50,071 nucleotides of DNA, taken from assembly GCA_016932015.1 (NCBI GenBank), contig JAFGDQ010000071.1:1-50071 (forward strand). Direction: 5' to 3'. Shown in pieces: positions 8,006 to 17,166 of the stretch (its first letter is position 1; each line of letters begins with the position of its first letter). The position numbers were made by a program, and so were the translations under genes. Origin of the DNA: Spirochaetota bacterium (GTDB lineage Bacteria > Spirochaetota > UBA4802 > JAFGDQ01). A model generated the notes under the pieces. It searched no databases and was not told the origin of the DNA. It worked only from the letters and a program-made list of their open reading frames with translations.

Positions 8006-9895
8006 CTATTTTTCGAATGATTCGTTTATTTTTTCCTGAATTTTACTGTCATTTTTAAGCTTATTGGATTTTTCCCAGTACTTTAGAGCTTTACCCTTCT
8101 CCCCTATTTTATTATAAACATCCCCTATATGGTCATATACAACAGGGTCCGGAGATTCCTCCTTATCCAGCTGTTTTTCAGCCAGCAATAACTTTTTAAG
8201 TGCAAGTTTCAGATCTCCCTTTTTATAATATGCCCATCCGAGTGAATCAAGGTAAGCACCATTGGATGGAGAAAGGGACAACGCTTTCTGTATCAGAGTG
8301 ACTGACTCATCCAGATTAATATTATAATCCGCGAATAAATAGCCAAGGTAATTGTATACCATGGCATTTTCAGGATTATATTCTATAGCTTTTCGTAAAG
8401 ATTTAATAGTATCATCAATTTTATTCTGCTTTTCCTGCACTGTTGCAAGATAAAAATAATACGTATCATCGCTGCTCTTAAGCTCTATTGCTTTTTTAAT
8501 CAGTTTTTCCGCTTCTATGTAATTATTATTACGTGAAAAAGCGAGTCCTTTAAAAAAATACGGTTTTGAATTTTCAGGATCCTCCAGGATTGCCATATCA
8601 ATATATTCTGTGGCATCTTCAAAATTATTCAGCAGGCTGTAAAGATATCCGATATGAATCTGAATTTCAGAGTTAGGTTTTAATTTATTCGTTTTTTTAT
8701 AATAGATGATTGCGAGATTTTTTTTCTGATTATCTTCATATATTTTTCCCAGATAAAAGTAGGCCTCCGGAATATCATCATTTATTGAAATGACTTTTGT
8801 AAACAGCGATCTGGCAACTTCATACTGGCCTGCTTTATAGGACATTATACCTGCCGTAAATAATTCGCTTGAGGCTGTCTTTTTATCATTCTTTCTTAAA
8901 GACAACCTGGCAAGCGCAATATGGGGAGACAGCAGTAAGGGATTACTGGATACAATGCCGCGCAGCAGCGGTTCCGCTTCACTGTCCTTATGAAGGAGCT
9001 CGAGATATAAAGCATTGGAAAGGTCCTTGTATATTCCTTCGGAATACATTGCCTCTCTTAAAAACCTGTCCGCCTGAGGCTTGTCTTCAATATAAAAAAT
9101 TCTGCCCAGGTTCGCATATATCACGTGATTCATGCCGAACATGTTTATATATTGCAGTGAATACTGCTTGGCCTCACTGAATTTATAGGTTTCTATAAGC
9201 ATATTCGACAACAGGTACAGAACCACGCTGTTATCAGGATTGATCTCAATTGCCAGCTTAAGATGCTCAACAGCACGGTCAATAAGGTTCTTATGATAAT
9301 AAATCCTTGCTATATAATAATAGGCCTTTTCCTTGTAATAATCTTCAACAGGAACAACATTGGATATTTCCAGTATATTTCTAAACGAAACAATTGCTTT
9401 ATCATAATTCCTGAGTTTATAGTTCAGCAGACCCAGAGTATAATGAACGTTCAGAATTTCCGGATGTATATCTATAAGTTTTTCAAGGATATCAACCGCT
9501 TTCTTTGTATTATTAAGATCCAGGTATATTCTGTTCAGCAGGAGATAAGGTTTTGAATACAGATTATCTTCCTTAATTGCCAGCTCAGAAAAACTAACTG
9601 CTGTTTCATAATTTTTCAGCAAATAATGTGATTCAGCAATATGATAATATACTCTGTGCAGTTCCTGTCTGAAAGTAGCAGCATCCATAAGGTATTTAAT
9701 AGCCGAATTATAATCACCGGCAGACATATAACCAAGGCCTTTACTGTATAATGACCAGCTGTTATAAATATCCCTTTCCGGCTCTATGTATCCCGGGTTA
9801 TCCGGTTTTATACCTGTGTCTGCAGTTGCACAATTTATTAAAAGCAGGGCTGACAGAATGAATAGTAAACCCTTATTATTAACTAATCTGATCAT
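8006..9895 (-). CDS. Tetratricopeptide-repeat lipoprotein
   Basis: A 629-residue lipoprotein: signal peptide with lipobox LINC (Cys22), then almost entirely tandem TPR helices from about residue 50 to 620, recognisable by repeated patterns such as AYYYIARIYYHKNLIDRAVE, VVLYLLSNML, PEAYFYLGKIYED, KPYFFKGLAFSRN and MVYNYLGYLFADYN. TPR solenoids are protein-docking scaffolds; with lipidation this one should line a membrane face in the periplasm. It is the first gene of a minus-strand run that continues with the LolA/LolB-like lipoprotein. Large TPR lipoproteins beside LolB-like proteins suggest an outer-membrane assembly role, but the partner is not identifiable here. Confidence 0.88.
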   Translation of the reverse strand: MIRLVNNKGLLFILSALLLINCATADTGIKPDNPGYIEPERDIYNSWSLYSKGLGYMSAGDYNSAIKYLMDAATFRQELHRVYYHIAESHYLLKNYETAVSFSELAIKEDNLYSKPYLLLNRIYLDLNNTKKAVDILEKLIDIHPEILNVHYTLGLLNYKLRNYDKAIVSFRNILEISNVVPVEDYYKEKAYYYIARIYYHKNLIDRAVEHLKLAIEINPDNSVVLYLLSNMLIETYKFSEAKQYSLQYINMFGMNHVIYANLGRIFYIEDKPQADRFLREAMYSEGIYKDLSNALYLELLHKDSEAEPLLRGIVSSNPLLLSPHIALARLSLRKNDKKTASSELFTAGIMSYKAGQYEVARSLFTKVISINDDIPEAYFYLGKIYEDNQKKNLAIIYYKKTNKLKPNSEIQIHIGYLYSLLNNFEDATEYIDMAILEDPENSKPYFFKGLAFSRNNNYIEAEKLIKKAIELKSSDDTYYFYLATVQEKQNKIDDTIKSLRKAIEYNPENAMVYNYLGYLFADYNINLDESVTLIQKALSLSPSNGAYLDSLGWAYYKKGDLKLALKKLLLAEKQLDKEESPDPVVYDHIGDVYNKIGEKGKALKYWEKSNKLKNDSKIQEKINESFEK

Positions 9896-10294
9896 AATTT
9901 TATAATTTAAAAAACCGTAATTTTTTTAATACTGGAAACCGCAACTCTTAGCATGAGCAGAATCATTTTCCAATCCTGAGAACAATAAAGAATGTATTTA
10001 AAAATACTTCATTTTTATCTTCCCATTTTATAGAATAATGATATTTAAACATCTTGTCAAATCTAAATAATAATATTTTATGATTTACAATCCTCTTATA
10101 ATTTCAAAAAAACGGCACTAAACCCCTGTTTTTCAGGTAAATATTACACTCCTTCAACAAATTAACCTTATTTGAAAAAGTTGACGGAATAATAAATTTT
10201 TAATACATTGTATTATCAAAATATAAAATATTAACATTGCATAATGATCCGGAATGATCATTTTATGTGTACAAATTGTTAAGCGGAGGAAAAA
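9896..10294. other. Intergenic region between divergent genes (399 bases)
   Basis: Very AT-rich. It must hold the promoters of the TPR lipoprotein gene (leftward) and of the YugP-like gene (rightward). Only the rightward promoter/palindrome near 10181-10215 is recognisable. No small ORF with a convincing start, and no tRNA or riboswitch fold, was seen. Confidence 0.5.
10181..10215 (+). promoter_or_regulatory. Candidate promoter with overlapping palindromic operator upstream of the YugP-like gene
   Basis: TTGACG (10181-10186) and TACATT (10204-10209) are 17 bases apart. A 15-base palindrome, TAATACA-T-TGTATTA (10201-10215), covers the -10 element exactly, which is the layout expected of a repressor site. 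The regulator is unknown. Confidence 0.4.
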
Positions 10295-10993
10295 ATGCTA
10301 TTCGGAATTGACCCTTTATACTGGATGATGATGGCTCCGGTTTTGCTTCTTTCTTTATACGCATCATTTAAAGTTAAAAGCGCATTTAAAAAATATTCAA
10401 AATATACAACAGGTGCCGGACTGACAGGAGCGGAAGTAGCCAGGCGTATACTTCAGTCAAACGGACTTGGGAATGTTGATGTTGTTGAAACAAGGGGTTT
10501 CCTTTCAGATCATTACGACCCGTCAAAAAAAGTCGTGCGTCTTTCCCCTCAGGTATACAATTCCAGTTCAATTGCTTCAATCGGCGTAGCGGCACATGAG
10601 ACAGGGCATGCGATACAGCATTCAAAAGCATATAAACCCCTAATGCTTCGCAATGCAGTAGCACCGACGGCTTCAATCGGATCTAATTTTTCATGGATAA
10701 TCATTATTGTCGGTTTTGTTTTCGGATCCCTCGGACTTGTTAAATTCGGAATTCTTCTTTTCAGCCTTGTTGTATTTTTTCAGCTTATTACATTACCGGT
10801 AGAGTTCAATGCTTCAACAAGGGCAAAGGAAATTCTGTATTCACACGGAATTGTGAGTTCAGGCGAGCTTGAAGGTGTAAATAAAGTTTTGTCAGCTGCC
10901 GCCATGACCTATGTAGCTGCAGCAGCTTCGGCAATCATGACACTGCTTTACTTCCTTGTCAGAGCAGGTTTACTCGGCGGCAGTGACGACTAA
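10295..10993 (+). CDS. YugP-family membrane zinc metallopeptidase
   Basis: A 232-residue integral membrane protein of the YugP / zinc peptidase 2 family. An N-terminal membrane helix (about 7-25) is followed by a soluble segment ending in the metalloprotease motif HETGH at 101-105 (HExxH: two zinc-ligand histidines and the catalytic glutamate), then three more hydrophobic helices at about 130-165 and 195-225. The motif TRGFLSDHYDP before the active site and PVEFNAS after it are characteristic of the family, the latter supplying the third ligand region. Substrates are unknown for the family. A strong ribosome-binding site (GCGGAGGA) supports the start. It stands alone and ends at a clear terminator. 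Confidence 0.93.
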   Translation: MLFGIDPLYWMMMAPVLLLSLYASFKVKSAFKKYSKYTTGAGLTGAEVARRILQSNGLGNVDVVETRGFLSDHYDPSKKVVRLSPQVYNSSSIASIGVAAHETGHAIQHSKAYKPLMLRNAVAPTASIGSNFSWIIIIVGFVFGSLGLVKFGILLFSLVVFFQLITLPVEFNASTRAKEILYSHGIVSSGELEGVNKVLSAAAMTYVAAAASAIMTLLYFLVRAGLLGGSDD

Positions 10994-11023
10994 AGACATC
11001 CGTAAATCGGAAATTATTTTTAT

Positions 11024-11052
11024 AAAACGCGCCTTTTCCCGGGGTGCGTTTT
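11024..11052. terminator. Rho-independent (likely bidirectional) terminator
   Basis: AAAACGCGCC (11024-11033) pairs with GGTGCGTTTT (11043-11052), ten pairs with one G-U, around a 9-base loop, with A-runs and T-runs on the outer flanks. It sits between the convergent YugP-like gene and the gene at 11072-11926 and can stop transcription from both sides. Confidence 0.8.
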
Positions 11053-11071
11053 TTATGACAAAGGGAAGATG

Positions 11072-11926
11072 TTATTTCTCCTGATAAGGTTTTGTATAAA
11101 GGCCTTCGCGAAACTGTTTCTTTTTAAATGATTCAAGTCTGAAATCATTTATTATTTCCTGAGCGCGTTCCCTGACCTTGAGTATTGCACCGTACGGAGT
11201 CATCCCCGAAAAAATATTAAGGATTTTCCGCTTTGTATCACCTTCAACATAAAGCTTGTTAAATCTCAAAGGATTGTCCCAGTCCTTATTCCGAATCTCA
11301 ATCAAGTCATCCATAAAGTCAGAAATTTCATGCAGCAAAAAAGCCGTTTCTTTTAAATATTCATTTTTGCTTTTTTCAATATCTATTTCCTTACTGTCCT
11401 TTCTGTTAAGAACAAGTATATGATCCTCTACTCTTCTTGGATGCCTTTTACCTCTTTGCAGCGCAAAATCCGCCATCCTGTCATCCAGTTTATGGAGCTT
11501 GTCTTTGTATTCATAAACATCAATAATAGTCCATAGAATTGAAAAATAGTACAGTACAAACTCAGACACAGCTCCGTAGAAGTGAGAAATCTCAATGCCT
11601 GCAAGAGGATGGAATTTTACAGGGTTATATTTTCTCATTCGTGCGGTATTTTCTTCTATTATGTTCTCCACTTTTCTTGAAAAAGAATTCTCTTCCTCAT
11701 CAGTTCTGTTTCTTTCTTTATCAAGATCTCCTTTGATTTTTTCATAATTGGCTATTTCAGCAAGAATAAATCCCTCAAGACTCATTCTTCTTCTCAAAGC
11801 CATTTGAAGTCTGTCCTCAAATGCATTAATATTGAAAAGACGAGTTTTGTACTCTATCGTAGATTCTTTATATTTTTCCCTGAGCTTGTTGATCAGCTGA
11901 TCTGTTTCTTTCCCGGATAATGCCAT
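11072..11926 (-). CDS. Hypothetical helical cytoplasmic protein
   Basis: A 284-residue protein I do not recognise. It has no signal peptide; the sequence is rich in charged residues and predicted almost entirely helical. Residues 1-105 look coiled-coil-like (KETDQLINKLREKYKE, YEKIKGDLDKERNRTDEEE), a hydrophobic central helix (about 118-140, EFVLYYFSILWTIIDVYEY) may pack internally or against a membrane, and the rest is again helical with a basic patch (RGKRHPRRVEDH). An upstream AAAGGCGG ribosome-binding site supports the start. The gene is transcribed alone towards the shared terminator at 11024-11052. Function cannot be inferred from its neighbours. Confidence 0.75.
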   Translation of the reverse strand: MALSGKETDQLINKLREKYKESTIEYKTRLFNINAFEDRLQMALRRRMSLEGFILAEIANYEKIKGDLDKERNRTDEEENSFSRKVENIIEENTARMRKYNPVKFHPLAGIEISHFYGAVSEFVLYYFSILWTIIDVYEYKDKLHKLDDRMADFALQRGKRHPRRVEDHILVLNRKDSKEIDIEKSKNEYLKETAFLLHEISDFMDDLIEIRNKDWDNPLRFNKLYVEGDTKRKILNIFSGMTPYGAILKVRERAQEIINDFRLESFKKKQFREGLYTKPYQEK

Positions 11927-12340
11927 AGTACCGCCTTTATAATGTTTATCAAGTATACTAAAAATTAGATAATTCGTAATGAATAAAAATACTGAAAATA
12001 TTCAAAACTCCGCAAACTCACAGCATTTATATTCGCCTTTATATCGTTTTATTAAAGGTCAAAAATCAAGAAATTATTTAAAAAATTCGTTGCAAATTTA
12101 ATACTCATGATATATGAGATAACAATTCTTTCATAAGAAATCGATTATTACATACTTCGATATTAAACCGCAAAGTTTGTTAAATTAAAATCACTGTCTG
12201 AATCTGTAAAAAGCTGTGACTTTATTTAATATAATTGCGCACAGAATGCGATTTTCTCTTTATTTTTCATTCTTGATTATAAATTCCTTTAACGAACACA
12301 TTGTTAAAAAATATGTTTATTAACCTACGGAAGGACTAAA
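11927..12340. other. Intergenic region upstream of purM (414 bases)
   Basis: AT-rich, between divergent genes. I looked for a purine riboswitch ahead of purM and saw no recognisable conserved core. TATAAT at 12230-12235 could be a -10 element for purM but has no convincing -35 partner. No supported coding sequence. Confidence 0.4.
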
Positions 12341-13375
12341 ATGGCAATAACCTATAAAGATTCCGGTGTCAACATTGAAAGCGGTAACAGCTTTGTACGT
12401 AAAATAGCACCTATAGTTAAATCAACATTCAGTAAAAATGTTATCACAGATATCGGCGGATTCGGAGCTCTGTATTCCGGATCTTTTCCGGAAATGAAAT
12501 CTCCGATCCTTGTTTCAGGTACTGACGGCGTCGGTACCAAATTAAAAATCGCGCAATTAATGAATAAGCATGACACTATTGGAATTGATGCTGTTGCAAT
12601 GTGCGTTAATGACATACTCACCTCAGGAGCAAGGCCGCTTTTCTTCCTGGATTATATTGCCTGCGGAAAAATTGATGAAAATGTTCTTGTTGACGTAGTC
12701 AAGGGGCTTGCCGATGGTTGTAAAGCTGCAGGATGCAGCCTGATAGGCGGTGAAACAGCTGAGCATCCGGATATAATGGCTCAATCTGATTACGATATTG
12801 CGGGTTTTGCATTAGGCGTTGTGGATAAAGAAAAAATTATTAACGGCAGCACCATAACAAAGGGTGATGTTATTATAGGCCTGTCCTCCTCCGGCATTCA
12901 TTCTAACGGTTATTCTCTTGTAAGAAAACTGCTGCTTGAAATAAAGAAATTTGATTTGAATTCCGTTTTGCCGGGTCTTGATAAACCCCTTGGTGAAGTT
13001 CTGCTGACTCCCACCAGAATTTACTGCTCCTCAGTTAACTCATGCATGGATAAAAACATCAATATTAAGGGAATGATTCACGTTACAGGCGGCGGATTTT
13101 ATGAGAACATTCCGAGAATACTCCCCCAGAATACATCTGCCGGAATTGACAGGAAAAGCCTTAATTTGAATCCTGTATTCCGGATAATTCAGGAACAGGG
13201 TGAGATTGAGGATACCGAAATGTTTACCACCTTTAATATGGGCACAGGATTTATTATGATTACAGGAAAGGAAGCTGCGGATGCGGCGGTAAATTCACTT
13301 AAAGAATCAGGTGAAGATGCCCGTATAATTGGCGAGATCACTAAGTTTATTGATAAAAAAGTTATTATTTCTTAA
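12341..13375 (+). CDS. purM: Phosphoribosylformylglycinamidine cyclo-ligase (AIR synthetase)
   Basis: A 344-residue cytoplasmic enzyme of purine synthesis that closes the imidazole ring: FGAM + ATP to 5-aminoimidazole ribonucleotide. Family motifs are in order: GVNIESG near the N-terminus, the ATP-binding GTDGVGTKLKIA (about 60-71), the MCVNDI and GARPLFFLDY segments (about 85-105), GGETAEHP (about 138-145), SSGIHSNGYSLVR (about 184-196) and HVTGGGFYENIPR (about 248-260). Length fits PurM (about 345). The start follows a GGAAGGA ribosome-binding site. The next gene, a hybrid kinase, begins 47 bases later and may be co-transcribed, an unusual pairing for a house-keeping gene. Confidence 0.96.
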   Translation: MAITYKDSGVNIESGNSFVRKIAPIVKSTFSKNVITDIGGFGALYSGSFPEMKSPILVSGTDGVGTKLKIAQLMNKHDTIGIDAVAMCVNDILTSGARPLFFLDYIACGKIDENVLVDVVKGLADGCKAAGCSLIGGETAEHPDIMAQSDYDIAGFALGVVDKEKIINGSTITKGDVIIGLSSSGIHSNGYSLVRKLLLEIKKFDLNSVLPGLDKPLGEVLLTPTRIYCSSVNSCMDKNINIKGMIHVTGGGFYENIPRILPQNTSAGIDRKSLNLNPVFRIIQEQGEIEDTEMFTTFNMGTGFIMITGKEAADAAVNSLKESGEDARIIGEITKFIDKKVIIS

Positions 13376-13422
13376 ATGCAGGAACACCCCGGATATGAAG
13401 GTATTGTGGAGGTTTTTGTTTA

Positions 13423-16400
13423 ATGAACGGCCCCATTCGTATATTAATTGTTGAAGATCAGGAAGAACATATAACTCTTATTGAAAGAGCACTTAAAACG
13501 GATATAAATAATTTTTCCCTGGCCAAAGCATTTTCACTAAAACAAGCGCATGAATTACTTAACAATAATGAATATGACCTCATCATATCCGATATTAATT
13601 TATCAGACGGCAGTGGGATAGAATTCATAAGTGAAAACAGCGGAAAAAAACTTCCCGTAATACTAATGACTGCTTTCGGCAATGAAACACAGGCTGTAGA
13701 AGCAATAAAAGCCGGTGCTCTTGATTATTTAATTAAATCACAGGATAATTTTGCGGGAATTAAAAGATATATTGAACGTGCTCTCAGAGAATGGAATAAT
13801 ATAAAAGAAAAGGAATCTGCTGAACGAGCAGTAAAGGAATCAGAAGAAAAATACGCCATGCTTGTTGAAAATTCAACAGAAGGTGTTGCCATTATTCAGG
13901 AAGGTTTATTTAAATATATCAATTCCCCGGGTGCTGAATTTACCGGTTTTAAACCCGATGAATTACTGTATAAATCAATAGATGAAGTCCTCACATTTGA
14001 ATCCAGCCAAAAGTCCAAAGATATCATAAATAAAATTTTATGCGGCAAAGAAGCAGATGACAATGCATCTCTTAAAATCATAACAAGAAACAGCGAAATC
14101 AGAGATCTCGAGATATCCGGGAAATTAATACAATATATGGATAAACCGGCTATCCTGACTATTTTTCGCGATGTTACTGAACGCAAGTATATTGAAACTG
14201 CTTTAATAGAATCTGAAAAAAAATACCGGACCCTGCAGGAGGAATTACCGATAGGTGTATTCCGCTGCTCATCAAACGGAGAATTTCAGTATGTAAACCC
14301 CGCAATGCTTAAAATTCTCGGCTATAATTCAGAAAGTCAGCTCTTACAATATAATATCAGCCTCCTTTCAATCAATCCGGATGAAATGACAGATGTTATA
14401 AAACAAATTCAAACACATGGAGCTATTGAGGCATACGAAACACAGGTAAAAAGAAGCGATGGAACAATCATCTGGATTTCGACCAGCATCAGCGGAATTT
14501 TTGATAAAGACAACAATTTAATTTCCACAACAGGATTTCTTAAGGATATATCAGGAAGAAAAATTACTGAGGAAGCTTTAAGAAAAAGTTCTGCATTATA
14601 TTCGGCATTATTTCAGCATATTCCTATTCAGACAGTAGTTGTTGACAAGGAAGGAAAAATTATTGCCTTTAACAATGCGAAACAGATATCAGGCGACAGG
14701 ATCCCGAAAATAGGTGATGTTATGTATAAGGATTATGCCGCCAAACATATTGTTGATATGTACCGGGAAATGCTTGAATGTATTTCTTCCGAAAAAATGA
14801 AGGAATTTCCGGAACTCCCTTATAAAGATAAAGTCCTTTCGGTTAAAATGTCGCCCTTTGAAGAAGGCGTTATTATAACATCAAATGACATAACTTTGCA
14901 GAAACAAGCGGAAGAAAATGAAAGGAAAAGCCAGGAGAGATACAGACTTGTTGCAGACAATATGCTTGATATGGTATCAATGGTTGACCGGAACGGTGAC
15001 ATAACATTTCTCAGCCCTTCACATACAACAATTCTTGGATTTACCCAGCAGGAACTTATCGAAACTAAAAATTCTCTAAATTATGTTCACCCGGATGACA
15101 GATACCTGTTTTCACATCTCAGCAATAACCGACTGGAAAAAAATACAATGTTTTTCACATACAGACACCGGCATAAAAACGGACATTATTTATGGATCGA
15201 AGCATACGGACATAATATAATCTCACAGGATGGAAGCTACCTGGGAATAGTCTTTTCATCAAGGGACATAACATCAAGAAAGCTGGCTGAAGAAAAAATT
15301 GAACACCTTAACGAGCTGCTGTATGCAATTAGAGAGGTAAACCAGCTTATTACACACGAAAAAAATCCTGAAAGGCTTATCCAGAAAATTTGTTCATTAC
15401 TTATTAAATCAAGAGGCCACACAAATGTCTGGATTGCCCTTCTGAATAATTCCAGAGATTCAATAACTGTGGCGAAACAGGAAACAGGGAGTAAAATATC
15501 TGAATTACTGGAAAAGAAAAAAGATATTTCATTTTTCCCATGCATCAAAAAATCACTAAATAATGACAACCCTGTTCTTATTTATGGAAACAACAGTTTC
15601 TGCAAAAACTGCAAGATAGAAGAATACAGCACAGCTTCCGGAAGAATGATTATCCGCCTTGAATACAATGAAAAAATATTCGGAATCATGAACGTAGGAG
15701 TTACTGAAAATTTTATTAATGAAGAAGATGAGATCTCTCTGCTTAAAGAAGTTGCCGGAGATATTGCTTTCGCAATATACAGCATTGAGCTTGAAAAAGA
15801 ACGCAAAGAGCTTCAGAAACAGCTTTACAGATCCGCGCGCCTTTCTGCTGTAGGACAGCTCGCGGCCGGTATTGCTCATGAATTCAACAATCTTCTTTCC
15901 GTGATCCTTGGCCATACACAGTTATCTCTTGAAGAGGACTCTCTTGACGAAATTAGACAGTCTTTAAAGGAAATTGAAAAAACAACTAAAAGAGGAAGCG
16001 GCATTGTCATTAAGCTAGCTACATTTGCCAGGCCCAAAGAGCCTAATTTTACCGTTGAAAATATTTCGAGCGTAATTGATGACGTTATTGAGCTGCAAAA
16101 AAGGCAATTGCATTTCGCAAATATTAAGATTGAAAGAAAATATCTGACAAACGCAAAAGTTTCCCTTGATCACGGTCAGATGGAACAGGTTTTCCTGAAT
16201 CTTCTGATAAATTCGATACACGCTGTAAAGCCGAAAGGAGAAGGCAAAATTGTTATTATGACAAAGGAATCAGGCAACAAAATTGAAGTACACTTTTCCG
16301 ACACCGGGATCGGCATGGATAAAGACAGTAAAGAAAAAATATTTGATCCTTTTTATACAACCAAGGGAGCCTGGGCAAGAGATTCACACGGTGTTTCAGG

Positions 16401-16947
16401 GACAGGGCTTGGACTATCTATAGTCCATTCAATAATAAAACAGCATAACGGGAGTATAACCGCAAAAAGTACTAAAAACAGAGGAACAACTTTTGTCATA
16501 AAATTACCTTTAGCTGCAGATAAAAAAACCGATATATCCATAGAATCAGATAAATCATTCAGACAAAAATATTCGGAAATAGAAAAAATCAGAGAAATGA
16601 AGATTCTTCTTGTGGATGACGAGCATGAAATGACTGACCTTTTTCATCATCTATTTGTTAAAGCCGGATTTGAAAATTTTAAAGTTGAAAACAGAGGTGA
16701 AAAAGCTGTTTCAATTTTTAAAAAATACAAGCCTGATGTAGTGTTTCTGGATTTAATAATGCCCAAAATGAGTGGCGAACAGGTATTTGAGCAAATAAAA
16801 TCAATAGATTCCAGTACTCCTGTTGTTTTTATGAGCGGCAAACTTGACATAGAAAAGGATCACTATCTGAGGAATGGAGTATTTGACATCATACAAAAAC
16901 CTTTCGAAATAAATCAGATTTTCAATATTTTAAACAGAGTTGTTTAA
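13423..16947 (+). CDS. Hybrid sensor histidine kinase: REC-PAS(x4)-GAF-HisKA-HATPase-REC
   Basis: A 1174-residue soluble sensor kinase. Order: N-terminal receiver (about 5-122, phospho-acceptor D57 in SDINLSDG), four PAS-like domains (about 139-255, 265-378, 388-490, 505-618), a GAF-like domain (about 640-788) carrying an FCKNC pair at 726-730, a dimerisation/phosphorylation domain with H819 in GIAHEFNN, an intact ATPase domain (N-box NLLINS, G1 DTGIGM, G2 GTGLGL) and a second receiver (about 1058-1174, D1110 in LDLIMP). No membrane segment, so it senses in the cytoplasm. Internal phosphorelay from H819 to D1110 is expected; the N-terminal receiver lets another kinase control it. Its kinase core and final receiver resemble those of the hybrid kinase at 24604-26556, marking the two as paralogues. 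Confidence 0.94.
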   Translation: MNGPIRILIVEDQEEHITLIERALKTDINNFSLAKAFSLKQAHELLNNNEYDLIISDINLSDGSGIEFISENSGKKLPVILMTAFGNETQAVEAIKAGALDYLIKSQDNFAGIKRYIERALREWNNIKEKESAERAVKESEEKYAMLVENSTEGVAIIQEGLFKYINSPGAEFTGFKPDELLYKSIDEVLTFESSQKSKDIINKILCGKEADDNASLKIITRNSEIRDLEISGKLIQYMDKPAILTIFRDVTERKYIETALIESEKKYRTLQEELPIGVFRCSSNGEFQYVNPAMLKILGYNSESQLLQYNISLLSINPDEMTDVIKQIQTHGAIEAYETQVKRSDGTIIWISTSISGIFDKDNNLISTTGFLKDISGRKITEEALRKSSALYSALFQHIPIQTVVVDKEGKIIAFNNAKQISGDRIPKIGDVMYKDYAAKHIVDMYREMLECISSEKMKEFPELPYKDKVLSVKMSPFEEGVIITSNDITLQKQAEENERKSQERYRLVADNMLDMVSMVDRNGDITFLSPSHTTILGFTQQELIETKNSLNYVHPDDRYLFSHLSNNRLEKNTMFFTYRHRHKNGHYLWIEAYGHNIISQDGSYLGIVFSSRDITSRKLAEEKIEHLNELLYAIREVNQLITHEKNPERLIQKICSLLIKSRGHTNVWIALLNNSRDSITVAKQETGSKISELLEKKKDISFFPCIKKSLNNDNPVLIYGNNSFCKNCKIEEYSTASGRMIIRLEYNEKIFGIMNVGVTENFINEEDEISLLKEVAGDIAFAIYSIELEKERKELQKQLYRSARLSAVGQLAAGIAHEFNNLLSVILGHTQLSLEEDSLDEIRQSLKEIEKTTKRGSGIVIKLATFARPKEPNFTVENISSVIDDVIELQKRQLHFANIKIERKYLTNAKVSLDHGQMEQVFLNLLINSIHAVKPKGEGKIVIMTKESGNKIEVHFSDTGIGMDKDSKEKIFDPFYTTKGAWARDSHGVSGTGLGLSIVHSIIKQHNGSITAKSTKNRGTTFVIKLPLAADKKTDISIESDKSFRQKYSEIEKIREMKILLVDDEHEMTDLFHHLFVKAGFENFKVENRGEKAVSIFKKYKPDVVFLDLIMPKMSGEQVFEQIKSIDSSTPVVFMSGKLDIEKDHYLRNGVFDIIQKPFEINQIFNILNRVV

Positions 16948-17075
16948 ACAGCAATCCACATCCTTCAAATAAATCTTCATATTTCGTATAACGAGATATC
17001 CCCGCTTTTTTCATTCTCAGCATTAAATTTTGTTTAAACCGTATATTTAAATTTTACTAATTACAAAAAAAATAT

Positions 17076-17103
17076 TTGACATCTTTTATTTACAGGATGA
17101 AAT
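17076..17103 (+). promoter_or_regulatory. Candidate promoter of the synthase-oxidoreductase-acyltransferase cassette
   Basis: TTGACA at 17076-17081 (perfect -35 consensus) and TGAAAT at 17098-17103 with a 16-base spacer. It lies 63 bases before the ATG at 17167 in the only sizeable gap before the cassette. Confidence 0.4.
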
Positions 17104-17166
17104 AAAACTTAATTATCATCTTTGTCTGAAGTTCTTTTCACAATTTACCCAATAGGGATACCACAG

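Noticed and set aside
11927..12340. Purine riboswitch upstream of purM
   Set aside because: No conserved purine-riboswitch core or three-way junction could be traced by eye in the 414-base gap.
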